From assembly GCF_024168045.1 (NCBI RefSeq), contig NZ_CP100126.1, positions 141,501 through 205,500 of the forward strand: DNA of 64,000 nt, read 5' to 3'. Numbering within the stretch: the stretch's first letter is position 1; the number at the start of each line of letters is the position of its first letter. The notes beneath the pieces were generated by a model that had not been told where the DNA came from, did not search any database, and saw only the letters and a program-made list of their open reading frames with translations. The position numbers and the translations under genes were made by a program. Below, one piece after another: positions 17,437 through 26,335 of the stretch. This DNA comes from Dorea longicatena. GTDB taxonomy: Bacteria; Bacillota; Clostridia; Lachnospirales; Lachnospiraceae.

Positions 17437-18168
17437 ATGAAAATTTACAAAGCAAAAGATTACAAGGACATGAGCAGGAAAGCAGCGAATATCATCTCTG
17501 CACAGGTGATCATGAAACCAAACTGTGTACTGGGACTGGCAACAGGATCTACGCCAATCGGAACGTATGATCAGCTGGTTGAATGGTATAACAAGGGAGA
17601 TCTGGATTTCTCGGAGGTTACGACAGTAAATCTGGATGAATACAAGGGATTGCCACGTACGAATGATCAGAGCTATTATTACTTTATGCATCAACATCTG
17701 TTTGACCGTGTGAATATTGATCCGGAACGGACAAATGTTCCGAACGGAATGGAGCCGGATGCGGAAAAAGAATGTGGAAGATATGAAGAACTGATCCGTT
17801 CACTGGGCGGTGTGGATCTTCAGCTGCTCGGACTCGGACATAACGGACATATCGGTTTCAATGAGCCGGGAGAAGCATTTGAAAAGGAAACACATTGTGT
17901 AGATCTGACAGAGAGTACGATTGAGGCAAATAAGAGATTCTTCGCGTCTGCCGACGATGTGCCAAAACAGGCATATACGATGGGAATTAAGACAATCATG
18001 CAGGCAAAGAAGATCCTGATAGTAGTGAACGGAGAAAACAAGGCAGATATCGTAGAGCGTGCTTTCTTCGGCCCGGTCACACCGGAAGTGCCGGCTTCTA
18101 TTCTCCAGCTGCATAATGATGTGACGTTGGTTGGGGATGAGGCAGCGCTTGCTAAAATTGGGATTTAA
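17437..18168 (+). CDS. nagB: Glucosamine-6-phosphate deaminase
   Basis: 243 residues, typical of the short Firmicute NagB. Phosphate-binding GLATGSTP (about 28-35), NLDEYKGL (about 65-72, with the catalytic Asp) and GLGHNGHIGFNEPG (about 129-142, with the catalytic His) are all present. It converts glucosamine-6-phosphate to fructose-6-phosphate and ammonia, linking amino-sugar catabolism to glycolysis. GGGAGG precedes the ATG. The last three residues and stop are encoded by ATTGGGATTTAA, which is also the terminal repeat of the non-coding element that follows; the final Gly-Ile may derive from insertion of that element. Confidence 0.95.
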   Translation: MKIYKAKDYKDMSRKAANIISAQVIMKPNCVLGLATGSTPIGTYDQLVEWYNKGDLDFSEVTTVNLDEYKGLPRTNDQSYYYFMHQHLFDRVNIDPERTNVPNGMEPDAEKECGRYEELIRSLGGVDLQLLGLGHNGHIGFNEPGEAFEKETHCVDLTESTIEANKRFFASADDVPKQAYTMGIKTIMQAKKILIVVNGENKADIVERAFFGPVTPEVPASILQLHNDVTLVGDEAALAKIGI

Positions 18169-18773
18169 TTTATTAACTGGGGAAGTGGCCTCTCAGTCCT
18201 TGAAGGAAACAATAGATAAGGCTTCTTGTTCAGGTTCCATACCATAAGAAACACTAAGAGAGTCAGAACCACCTAAAAGCAAAGGAACTACGCTCAAACT
18301 CGGCATTCGCCTCAAACACGTTCGCTTCGTTCCTTTAACGGTGCTTCTGACTCTCTAATTGTTTCTAACGGCATTCCACATTCACAATAATCCTTATCTA
18401 TTGTTTCCTTCAAGTCGTGACTGGCAGCGAATGTTAATAAATAAAATGCCCGGAAGTGTAACCCAGTGGAGACCACCACAGTTACGCAATTGCCATTTCA
18501 TTCGTAAGGCATTTGATACACACGGAATAAAACTTGGAAAGGTGTTCCAGTGAATGTGAAAGAGGCGTTGGTAATTCTTAAGGGGTAAAATTCTGCGTTA
18601 GGTTTTCAAAATTTGACTGTCTGAGGCGTATGCCGAGTTTCAAATTTTGAAAGCCTGCTTTTAGCAGAATTTTGCCCCTTTAGAATTGACCCGCCGATGG
18701 AACCTGAACAGGAACACCTTTCCAAGCTTTATTCCGGTTCGGGTATCCACAGCCTTCCTGAATTAAATCCCAA
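18158..18773. repeat. Large structured non-coding repeat, copy A
   Basis: 616 bp filling the space between convergent nagB and araC genes. It is bounded by a perfect 13-bp terminal inverted repeat (TTGGGATTTAATT at 18158-18170, complement at 18761-18773). Copy B at 60487-61096 is its reverse complement at about 96% identity. Hairpin 1 (18199-18414) has perfect 23-bp outer arms plus inner arms at 18257-18268/18345-18356 and 18281-18288/18329-18336. Hairpin 2 (18524-18735) has 25-bp outer arms with one mismatch plus inner arms at 18573-18596/18664-18687 and 18605-18616/18640-18651. The two terminal loops (AACTCGGCATTCGCCTCA at 18297, and its near-complement at 18622) can pair with each other. 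The linker holds a third nested stem: 18444-18450/18508-18514, 18458-18462/18481-18485, 18466-18469/18473-18476. No convincing gene lies inside. Confidence 0.9.
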
Positions 18774-18779
18774 GAAAAA

Positions 18780-19697
18780 TTATTTGAATTCCCCCTCCGC
18801 CATAGCCTTGATCGAAGATGCATACTCCGAAGGAGTCATTCCGGACACTTTTTTGAATTGTCTGGAAAAATAATGGATGGAGGTATACCCAAGGTGTTCT
18901 GCAACCTGGGTAAAATTTAATTGCTTGGTACGTATTAATTCTTTTGCAGCATTGATCTTCAGCATTGAAAAATATTCAATGATTCCAAGATCACAATGTT
19001 CTTTGAAAATCTTCTGGAGCTGTGAACGTCCAATCAGATTGTCTTTGCAGATCTGATCGATGGTAACATGCGTATTCAGATGACTTTCCAGGTAGTCGGT
19101 AACACGATTGAAAACTTCGGCATCGCTTTTACTTTTTGTAGCTTTTGGGGCATCTACTTTTGAAAGCTTTTTCTGAAGCACGACAGGATTGGAATAGCGG
19201 CGGATCAGGTGGATCAGAAAATGTTCCAGATAGAGTCTGATCATCTGCTGAGATCCAAATGTATTAGAATCTTTTAAAGGCATATTCTGTAGATAAGGAT
19301 CATCCAGTCTGCAGTCAAAACAGCGTCTGGCCTCTATTATAACGTTGGCAAGCAGATTACGCTCTATCTCATCAATCCGCAAGATTCTGTCATTGAAAAA
19401 GTACATGGCATCATCATGGCATTCAAAAGAAATAACAACCAGATTGGGTGCAATATTGCCGGTCGCTTTAACATTATGAAATTCATTGGGCTTGTGAAAA
19501 ACAAGATCTCCTTTTTTTAATATCATATGCGTTTTTTCTCTGGTTACATCAACTTCGCCTTTGTCGACACAGACAAACTCCCAGAAGTTGTGAGATTCTC
19601 CTTCAAAGCTGAAATCACTCATATATTCAAAATAATGAATACTGAAGATTCGTCCTAAAGTAATAGAATTATGTAAATCCACTCCGTAGTATGCCAT
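18780..19697 (-). CDS. AraC-family transcriptional regulator of the sugar locus
   Basis: 305 residues. The N-terminal cupin-like sensor (about 20-115) carries WEFVCVDKGEVDV and LKKGDLVFHKPNEFH, typical of sugar-responsive AraC proteins. The C-terminal double HTH (about 205-300) has HVTIDQICKDNLIGRSQLQK and FTQVAEHLGYTSIHYFSRQFKK. It is divergent from the solute-binding gene with a 230-bp spacer holding two direct GTGCAAATTT repeats, so it probably activates the import and Leloir genes on binding their sugar. The start ATG follows AAAGGAG. Its stop codon lies 6 bp from the end of the non-coding repeat. Confidence 0.92.
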   Translation of the reverse strand: MAYYGVDLHNSITLGRIFSIHYFEYMSDFSFEGESHNFWEFVCVDKGEVDVTREKTHMILKKGDLVFHKPNEFHNVKATGNIAPNLVVISFECHDDAMYFFNDRILRIDEIERNLLANVIIEARRCFDCRLDDPYLQNMPLKDSNTFGSQQMIRLYLEHFLIHLIRRYSNPVVLQKKLSKVDAPKATKSKSDAEVFNRVTDYLESHLNTHVTIDQICKDNLIGRSQLQKIFKEHCDLGIIEYFSMLKINAAKELIRTKQLNFTQVAEHLGYTSIHYFSRQFKKVSGMTPSEYASSIKAMAEGEFK

Positions 19698-19831
19698 GCT
19701 TATTCTCCTTTGCGTATATGTTTTACAGTATATTTTACAAATAAAGACGAGTCTGCGAAAATAATATTTTGTAAAATCTACACAATATGATACAATAAAT
19801 TTGTTCGAAAATCAAACAACTAATGCAGATA

Positions 19832-19876
19832 GTGCAAATTTAGAGTTCTATAAGACAAAGATTTTTGTGCAAATTT
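19832..19876 (+). promoter_or_regulatory. Direct repeats, candidate AraC operator for the sugar operon
   Basis: GTGCAAATTT occurs at 19832-19841 and 19867-19876 (35 bp start to start). The second copy ends 4 bp before a TAGAAT -10 box at 19881 that has no recognisable -35, the arrangement of an activator-dependent promoter. Confidence 0.55.
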
Positions 19877-19927
19877 GTATTAGAATAGATTTAACAACAA
19901 ACGATACGAAATAGGAGGAAACGTGTT

Positions 19928-21235
19928 ATGAAAAAGAAAATTGTGAGCGCACTTCTGTGCGTGGCAATGGCAGCTTCACTGGTTGTAGGATGCGGAAGTA
20001 AATCAGGTTCAGACAGTGGAAGCAGCAAAGGTGGGGACAAACTTGTATACTGGGCTATGTGGAGTGAGGATGAACCACAGGCAAAGGTTATCAAGGAAGC
20101 TATCAGTAAGTATGAAAAAGATACTGGTGTTAAGGTTGATGTACAGTTCAAGGGACGTACCGGACAGAGAGAGGGACTTGAGCCGGCTTTGAGCGCAAAA
20201 CAGCAGATTGATTTGTTTGATGAAGATGTTAACCGTGTAAACGGAAGTTGGGGAAAATACTTATTAGATCTGGAAGATATGGCTAAGGATTATGAATCTG
20301 AGCACGGCAATGAGACATTGTTCAAGATTGCACGTAACGCATATGGTCAGACACACGATGGAGATGATGCATTACACAGCATTCCATATCAGCCATCTAT
20401 CTTTGGTTTCTTCTACAATAAGACATTATTTACAAAAGCAGGAATCGAATCCGTACCAACTACATGGGAAGAATTAGATGCAGCTTGTGCAAAATTAAAA
20501 GAAGCAGGAATAACACCAATTACAGCAGATGATGCTTATCTGACATCATTTATCGGATATCATTTTGCAAGATATATCGGACAGGATGGAGTAAAATCTC
20601 TGGTAACGGGAGAAGAATACAATGGCGAATCTGTAACATGGGATGATGAAAAAGTTAAAGCAGCAGCAGAAAGTTTTGCTGATTTCGCTAAGAAAGGTTA
20701 TTTCTCAAAAAATATCGCAACAAACAAATATCCAGCAGGACAGAATCAGGAATTCGCTCCTGGTGATGCAGCAATCGTTATCTGTGGATCATGGCTTCCA
20801 AATGAAGCAAAAGATTCTGTAGCAGATGATCTTGAATGGGGTTACTTCAATTATCCATCAGTTCCAGACGGAAAAGATGATAATACAGCTAACAACATTG
20901 CAAACCAGGTACTTGCAATTAACAAGGATTCTAAGATGGCAGATAAAGCATTCCAGCTTATCGAGTACATTACAACAGGTGAGTATGATAAGAAGATGAC
21001 AGAAGATGCTCTTTGTATCCCAACTGACAAAGCAAATTCGGATGCATGGCCGACAGAACTCTCAGGAGTAAAAGAAGCATTCGATGCAACAACAACTTTC
21101 TATGACTGGGCAGCAGGTGTAGAAAGCAACAATGATATCACACCTGTGCTTCAGGAAAACACACAGAAACTTGCTTCAGGCAAACTGGACGCAGCAGGAT
21201 TCATCAAAGCAATGAAAGAAGCAGCAGGACAATAA
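19928..21235 (+). CDS. Carbohydrate ABC transporter solute-binding lipoprotein
   Basis: 435 residues. A lipoprotein signal peptide ends at LVVGC (Cys22), followed by a Gly/Ser linker (about 24-37) and a family-1 sugar-binding fold with KYEKDTGVKVDV (about 57-68) and PADDAYLTSF-like hinge segments (about 200). It captures an oligosaccharide outside the membrane and hands it to the two permeases encoded next. AGGAGG lies just upstream. A stable hairpin after the gene probably keeps this message more abundant than those of the permeases. The sugar is unknown; the downstream NahK-like kinase and galE suggest a host-glycan sugar such as galacto-N-biose or lacto-N-biose, which is inference. Confidence 0.92.
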   Translation: MKKKIVSALLCVAMAASLVVGCGSKSGSDSGSSKGGDKLVYWAMWSEDEPQAKVIKEAISKYEKDTGVKVDVQFKGRTGQREGLEPALSAKQQIDLFDEDVNRVNGSWGKYLLDLEDMAKDYESEHGNETLFKIARNAYGQTHDGDDALHSIPYQPSIFGFFYNKTLFTKAGIESVPTTWEELDAACAKLKEAGITPITADDAYLTSFIGYHFARYIGQDGVKSLVTGEEYNGESVTWDDEKVKAAAESFADFAKKGYFSKNIATNKYPAGQNQEFAPGDAAIVICGSWLPNEAKDSVADDLEWGYFNYPSVPDGKDDNTANNIANQVLAINKDSKMADKAFQLIEYITTGEYDKKMTEDALCIPTDKANSDAWPTELSGVKEAFDATTTFYDWAAGVESNNDITPVLQENTQKLASGKLDAAGFIKAMKEAAGQ

Positions 21236-21271
21236 AATCAGACAGTAAAGAAAAGAGACTAGATAGTGATC

Positions 21272-21310
21272 AATATGGTGGCAGGGCGGTTACTACGCGG
21301 CCACCATATT
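21272..21310 (+). promoter_or_regulatory. Intercistronic hairpin after the binding-protein gene
   Basis: Perfect 11-bp stem AATATGGTGGC/GCCACCATATT with a 17-nt loop and a weak T-run, between the binding-protein and permease genes. Likely a partial terminator or mRNA-stabilising element giving more binding protein than permease. Confidence 0.75.
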
Positions 21311-21331
21311 TTAGTAAAAGGAGGCATATAC

Positions 21332-22237
21332 GTGAAGAAGAATAAAAAAATGATCGTTGGGTTTCTTGCCCCGGCAGTAATCATCTTCCTCATAGTATTC
21401 CTGTATCCGATTATCAGAACCATTATGATGAGTATGTATAAGATCGAGTCAGTAACGGATACAATGGAATGGTGGACATTTGTTGGATTGGGCAACTACC
21501 AGAAGTTGTTTACGACAGCGATCTTTAAAACAGCAATGATGAACATTTTGAAAATATGGGCATTGGGTGGAATCATCGTATTATCGGTGTCCCTGTTATT
21601 CGGAGTAATCCTGACAAGTGGAATACGCGGAAAGAAATTCTTCCGTGCAATCATCTATCTTCCGAATATCGTAAGTGCGGTAGCGCTTGCAACCATGTGG
21701 CTGCAGTATGTATACAGTTCTAAATTCGGACTTTTAAAGGGCGTTTTGGATTCGCTTGGATTACACAAACTTGCGAAAACTCCATGGCTGGATTCCGATC
21801 ACAAGTTCTGGGCATTGCTTTTTGCATACTGCTTCGGAATGATTGGATATCATATGTTGATCTGGATGAGCGGAATCGAAAGAATCAGCCCAGATCTTTT
21901 TGAGGCGGCAACAATTGACGGTGCGAATAAACCGCAGCAGTTCCGCTATATGACAGTGCCTCTTTTAAAAGGTGTATTTAAAACAAATATTACAATGTGG
22001 ACAGTAAGTACAGCAGCATTCTTTGTATGGTCGCAATTATTCTCAACGGTTACGGCAGATAAGGCAACAATCGTACCGGTACAGTATATGTATATGCATA
22101 CATTTGGCGCAGGTAATGCGGTGACAGAGAGAAATGCAGGATATGGAGCTGCAATCGGTATTATTCTGTGCGTATGTGTAGTGATCGTATTCTCAATCTG
22201 TAACAAATTGATCAAAGATGATGACCTTGAATTTTAG
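21332..22237 (+). CDS. Sugar ABC transporter permease (MalF/UgpA type)
   Basis: 301 residues from the GTG at 21332, chosen because AAAGGAGG lies 7 bp upstream; the frame open from 21266 would cross the hairpin. Six membrane helices are visible. The family-conserved EAA loop is FEAATIDGANKPQQFRYMTVP (about 190-210), which docks the ATPase. It pairs with the next gene product. No ATP-binding subunit is encoded here, as is usual for this transporter class in Firmicutes, where a shared MsmX-like ATPase serves several importers. Confidence 0.92.
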   Translation: MKKNKKMIVGFLAPAVIIFLIVFLYPIIRTIMMSMYKIESVTDTMEWWTFVGLGNYQKLFTTAIFKTAMMNILKIWALGGIIVLSVSLLFGVILTSGIRGKKFFRAIIYLPNIVSAVALATMWLQYVYSSKFGLLKGVLDSLGLHKLAKTPWLDSDHKFWALLFAYCFGMIGYHMLIWMSGIERISPDLFEAATIDGANKPQQFRYMTVPLLKGVFKTNITMWTVSTAAFFVWSQLFSTVTADKATIVPVQYMYMHTFGAGNAVTERNAGYGAAIGIILCVCVVIVFSICNKLIKDDDLEF

Positions 22238-22252
22238 AAAGGAGGAGCAGTT

Positions 22253-23131
22253 ATGGAAAAAGAAAAAAAAGTAAGACAGAAAATTAACTGGAAAAAAGAA
22301 ATGAAACTGGCTCCTGGATATATCGTGATCATCTTGTGGGTTATCTTTACATTTATGCTGCTTGGATGGATTCTTGCAGCGAGTCTTTCGACAACAACTG
22401 ATATTTTCGCAGGAAAAGCATTAAAGTTCCCTACAGGACTACATTTTGAAAATTATATGCAGGCATGGGGATCTGGTGGTGTGGCAACGTTCTTTATGAA
22501 CTCAATGTTATATTCTCTGATATCATGTTTCCTGCTGATCCTGATCTGTGCGCCGGCAGCATATGTACTGGCGAGATTCACATTTCTGGGAAATAAAATC
22601 ATTCAGACAAGTTTTGTATCGGCAATGGGAATTCCGATTACCATGATCGTGCTTCCGCTGTTTAGTATCGTTGCCAATCTTGGAATCTTGAACAGTGTAT
22701 TTGCCAGCAAAGTAACATTGATCTTTCTGTATATTGGAATCAACATTCCATATACAACAATTTTTCTGCTGACATTCTTCTCGAACCTGTCTCGAACATA
22801 TGAAGAGGCTGCTGCAATTGATGGCTGTCCTCCAACGAAGACATTCTGGAAGATTATGTTCCCGATGGCTCAGTCGGGAATCGTCACAGTTACGATTTTC
22901 AATTTTATCAATATCTGGAATGAATATTTCCTGTCATTGATCTTTGCAAACAACGATACATTACGGCCGGTAGCGGTTGGATTGTACGGAATGCTCCAGT
23001 CTATGCAGTATACAGGCAACTGGGCAGGAATGTTTGCAGCAGTTGTTATTGTATTCCTGCCGACCTTTATTCTGTATCTCTTCTTATCAGAGAAGATTAT
23101 AGGTGGAGTAACGGGAGGAATCAAGGGATAG
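22253..23131 (+). CDS. Sugar ABC transporter permease (MalG/UgpE type)
   Basis: 292 residues with six membrane helices and the EAA loop YEEAAAIDGCPPTKTFWKI (about 183-201). A cytoplasmic basic N-terminus (KEKKVRQKINWKKE) precedes helix 1. It forms the heterodimeric channel with the preceding permease, 15 bp upstream. GAAAGGAGG lies 7 bp before the ATG. A hairpin follows the stop and separates transport from metabolic genes. Confidence 0.92.
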   Translation: MEKEKKVRQKINWKKEMKLAPGYIVIILWVIFTFMLLGWILAASLSTTTDIFAGKALKFPTGLHFENYMQAWGSGGVATFFMNSMLYSLISCFLLILICAPAAYVLARFTFLGNKIIQTSFVSAMGIPITMIVLPLFSIVANLGILNSVFASKVTLIFLYIGINIPYTTIFLLTFFSNLSRTYEEAAAIDGCPPTKTFWKIMFPMAQSGIVTVTIFNFINIWNEYFLSLIFANNDTLRPVAVGLYGMLQSMQYTGNWAGMFAAVVIVFLPTFILYLFLSEKIIGGVTGGIKG

Positions 23132-23157
23132 AGAGAACCTTGTAGTAGAAAGGTGGT

Positions 23158-23209
23158 GAAGCTGTTATACCATGTAAGGAGGTAGTCATGGTTGACAGCT
23201 TCATTTTTA
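23158..23209 (+). promoter_or_regulatory. Attenuator-like hairpin between permease and DUF5107 genes
   Basis: GAAGCTGT/ACAGCTTC and, after a small internal loop, ACCATG/CATGGT, followed by ATTTTTATATT. It looks like an imperfect terminator that would lower transcription of the metabolic half of the locus. Confidence 0.65.
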
Positions 23210-23282
23210 TATTAAAGCATACGGGAGAAACTGCCACTGGCAAGTCCTGTGGATTTTATTTGAAGCGAAGAAAGGAAAAATT

Positions 23283-25226
23283 ATGTCAGAATTAAGATTT
23301 GAATGGAAAAATATGCTTGCAGCAGATTTGGGAGAAGAGTCATGTGTACCAGATCTTCTTGGAGAACGGATTCTGCAGAATTCGTTAAAGTTTTATTTGG
23401 ATGAAACAGATGAAATTTATGAAGGATATGGGAAAGTAGCGGATTCTTATCCATACCGTCAGAGGAATAATTACACAAGACAACTGAAAGAAAAGCAAAT
23501 TCGTACGGCAGTATTGGAAAATGATCAGCTCAAGGCGGTATTTCTTCCGGATTATGGTGGAAGATTATGGGAACTTTGGGATAAAAATGAAAACAGGAAT
23601 CTGCTTTATACGAATGACGTATTACAGTTCAGTAACCTGGCGGTACGAAATGCCTGGTTTTCGGGAGGCGTGGAATGGAATCTTGGCATTATAGGACATC
23701 AGCCGTATACGACAGAACCATTATATGTTGCAGAGACACATACCGATGAAGGAGAACCAGTACTGAGAATGTATGAGTATGAAAGAATCAGAGGGGTAAC
23801 ATGGCAGATGGATTTTTGGCTGGATGATGATTGCTCATATTTGAAATGTAGAATGAGAATAGTGAATGAAAGTACGGAAGTGATTCCGATGTATTGGTGG
23901 AGCAATATGGCGGTTCCGGAGTATGAACAGGGACATATAACAGTTCCTGCATCAGAAGCATATGCAGGAACAGGCGTTGAATGTCGTAAAGTATCTTTGC
24001 CAGAAGTGGATGGTGTGGATGTTTCGGATTATCAGAAAATTCCACGGAGTATTGATTATTTCTTTAATATCCCGGAAAACGAGCCGAAATATATTGTAAA
24101 TGTAGATAAAAACGGAAAAGGGCTTTTGCAGTTTTCGACAGGAAGACTGAAAGGAAGAAAACTGTTTTCATGGGGAAGTAATGCAGCATCTGATCACTGG
24201 CAGGAGTTTTTGACAAAAGATGCAGGGCGCTATGTAGAAATCCAGGCGGGACTTGGAAAGACACAGTATGGATGTATTCCGATGGCACCACACACTGCGT
24301 GGGAATGGATGGAATGTTACGGACCGGCATATTCAGAAGAACTGACTGCAGAGATATATGATAAATCATTTGAAGAAAGAAAAAGATACATAACAGACTA
24401 TCTGCAAAAAACTCAGCTGATCGGGAAACTGGAAGAAGAATTGAAGAAAACAAAAAAGATGGCATTAACAGAGGCAGAACTGATTACTCCGGGAAGTGGT
24501 TATGGTGCATTTCGCAAAGAGTACGCAAGAACGGGTCATTTGAAATTTGTAAAGAAAACGGAAAGTATGGAAAAGTGGGAACATTTTTTTGAGACAGGAG
24601 AGCTTCATTGTCCGGACCCAGAGACAGAACCGGATGCATTCTGGAATGGAGAAGAATTTCTGGCTTATCTGAAAAAGACGACGCTGAAACCAGTAGCACC
24701 GAATTATGAAAACTGGTATGCATATTATCATCTTGGAATTCTTGAATTCCGAAAAGGAAATGATAAAATTGCAAAAGAAATGTATGAGACATCGTTGAAA
24801 CTTCAGGAGAACGCATGGGCACTGCATGGACTGGCATGTTTAAGTATTCATGAAGGAAATAAAAATCTTGCGGCATTGTATGCACAAAGAGGAATGGAAC
24901 TTAAGAGACACTGCCTGTCATATCAGAAAGAAGGACTTAAAATTCTGAGTCAATGCGAAGCATATAGAGCAATTTTACAGCAGTATGCTGTTATGGATGA
25001 AGATATGAAATCCATCGGGCGGGTGCAATATTATTATGCACTGGGGCTTGTGAAGACAGGAAGGCTTGAAGAAGCGGATAAATTGCTGAACAGTGAGGAA
25101 GGAATTGTGGTTGATGATGTAAGAGAAGGAGAAGACAGTATCCAGGATCTCTGGGAGATCCTGAATCATGAATTGTATCAGGACAGAGCTTCATTGCCGT
25201 ATCGTTATACTTTTCATGCAAATTAA
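23283..25226 (+). CDS. DUF5107 domain protein with C-terminal TPR-like repeats
   Basis: 647 residues. The N-terminal half (about 40-360) matches DUF5107, a galactose-mutarotase-like beta-sandwich, with LPDYGGRLWELWD (about 88-100), WFSGGVEWNLG (about 124-134) and a late TAWEWMECYGP. The C-terminal part (about 470-600) has TPR-like helical pairs (NWYAYYHLGILEFRKGN, AWALHGLACLSIHEGN). No signal peptide, so cytoplasmic. Such proteins recur in glycan-use loci but their reaction is not established; sugar epimerisation or a scaffold role are both conceivable. It lies inside the sugar operon, between transporter and nucleotide-sugar genes. Confidence 0.85.
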   Translation: MSELRFEWKNMLAADLGEESCVPDLLGERILQNSLKFYLDETDEIYEGYGKVADSYPYRQRNNYTRQLKEKQIRTAVLENDQLKAVFLPDYGGRLWELWDKNENRNLLYTNDVLQFSNLAVRNAWFSGGVEWNLGIIGHQPYTTEPLYVAETHTDEGEPVLRMYEYERIRGVTWQMDFWLDDDCSYLKCRMRIVNESTEVIPMYWWSNMAVPEYEQGHITVPASEAYAGTGVECRKVSLPEVDGVDVSDYQKIPRSIDYFFNIPENEPKYIVNVDKNGKGLLQFSTGRLKGRKLFSWGSNAASDHWQEFLTKDAGRYVEIQAGLGKTQYGCIPMAPHTAWEWMECYGPAYSEELTAEIYDKSFEERKRYITDYLQKTQLIGKLEEELKKTKKMALTEAELITPGSGYGAFRKEYARTGHLKFVKKTESMEKWEHFFETGELHCPDPETEPDAFWNGEEFLAYLKKTTLKPVAPNYENWYAYYHLGILEFRKGNDKIAKEMYETSLKLQENAWALHGLACLSIHEGNKNLAALYAQRGMELKRHCLSYQKEGLKILSQCEAYRAILQQYAVMDEDMKSIGRVQYYYALGLVKTGRLEEADKLLNSEEGIVVDDVREGEDSIQDLWEILNHELYQDRASLPYRYTFHAN

Positions 25227-25408
25227 AGCGGACGCTAATATTTGGGTAGAGGGGATTGCCAGAAGATGAAAAACAGTACATAATAAAATGGCAATTAAAC
25301 CATATAAATAATGCAAATTAAGAAAATAATAGGATAAAGATTTCTGGAAATAGTTATACTACAATGAATCTAGAAACGAAAGATCCTAAAGACATGGAGG
25401 TAATTATA

Positions 25409-26335
25409 ATGAATAAACCAGTATTAGTGATCATGGCAGCAGGAATGGGAAGCAGATACGGAGGTCTGAAGCAGTTAGATCCTGTAGACAATGACGGACA
25501 TATTATCATGGATTTTTCCATGTATGATGCAAAGAGAGCCGGCTTTGAGAAGGTCGTATTCATAATCAAACACGAGATCGAAGAAGAGTTCAAAGAGCAT
25601 GTGGGAAAACGTATGGAAAAATACATGGACGTAGCATATGCTTATCAGAATATCGACAACATTCCGGAAGGCTATGAAGTACCGGAAGGACGTGTAAAAC
25701 CTTGGGGAACAGCACATGCTGTATATAGCTGTATGGATGAGATTGACGGACCGTTCGCAGTGATCAATGCAGATGACTATTATGGAGTAGAAGCATTCAA
25801 GCTTATCTATGATTATCTGTCTACACATGCAGATGATGATAAGTACAGATATACAATGGTCGGATATCATCTTGCCAATACGGTAACGGACAACGGATAT
25901 GTATCCAGAGGTGTATGTGAGACGAATGAGAATGGAGAACTGGTATCCGTAACAGAACGTACCAGAATCGAAAAGTACAACGGCGGCGTTGCATACACAG
26001 AAGACGACGGTAATACATGGGTACAGGTACCGGATGATACAACGGTATCTATGAACATGTGGGGATTTACAAAGAGTATCTTAGAAGAGATCAAAGCAGG
26101 ATTCCCGGCATTTCTTGACAAAGGACTGCAGGAGAATCCTATGAAATGCGAGTATTTCCTGCCAACTGTAGTAAGTAATCTTCTTGCGGAAGACAAAGCA
26201 ACAGTATCGGTACTGAAATCCGCAGATAAATGGTATGGAGTAACTTATAAAGAAGATAAACCGGTTGTGGTTGCAGCCATTCAGAGAATGAAAGACGAAG
26301 GACTGTACCCGCAGCATCTTTGGGAGGGAAAATAA
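25409..26335 (+). CDS. Sugar nucleotidyltransferase (NTP_transferase family)
   Basis: 308 residues from the ATG at 25409, preceded by GGAGG; the frame open from 25364 lacks a site. The activated-nucleotide loop MAAGMGSRYGGLKQLDPV is at the N-terminus, and NADDYYG (about 120-126) binds the metal. The family couples a sugar-1-phosphate to a nucleoside triphosphate. Directly upstream of a NahK-like kinase and galE, it probably takes the kinase product (a hexose- or HexNAc-1-phosphate) to a UDP-sugar, replacing the GalT-type transferase of the bifidobacterial lacto-N-biose pathway. That substrate assignment is inferred. The stop is immediately followed by the kinase start. Confidence 0.88.
   Translation: MNKPVLVIMAAGMGSRYGGLKQLDPVDNDGHIIMDFSMYDAKRAGFEKVVFIIKHEIEEEFKEHVGKRMEKYMDVAYAYQNIDNIPEGYEVPEGRVKPWGTAHAVYSCMDEIDGPFAVINADDYYGVEAFKLIYDYLSTHADDDKYRYTMVGYHLANTVTDNGYVSRGVCETNENGELVSVTERTRIEKYNGGVAYTEDDGNTWVQVPDDTTVSMNMWGFTKSILEEIKAGFPAFLDKGLQENPMKCEYFLPTVVSNLLAEDKATVSVLKSADKWYGVTYKEDKPVVVAAIQRMKDEGLYPQHLWEGK

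Noticed and set aside
18359..18553. Short ORF of about 60 codons with a counterpart in the other repeat copy (60707-60892)
   Set aside because: It spans the most variable part of the repeat, the differences mostly change amino acids, there is no ribosome site and no known domain. The frame exists because the linker DNA is shared.
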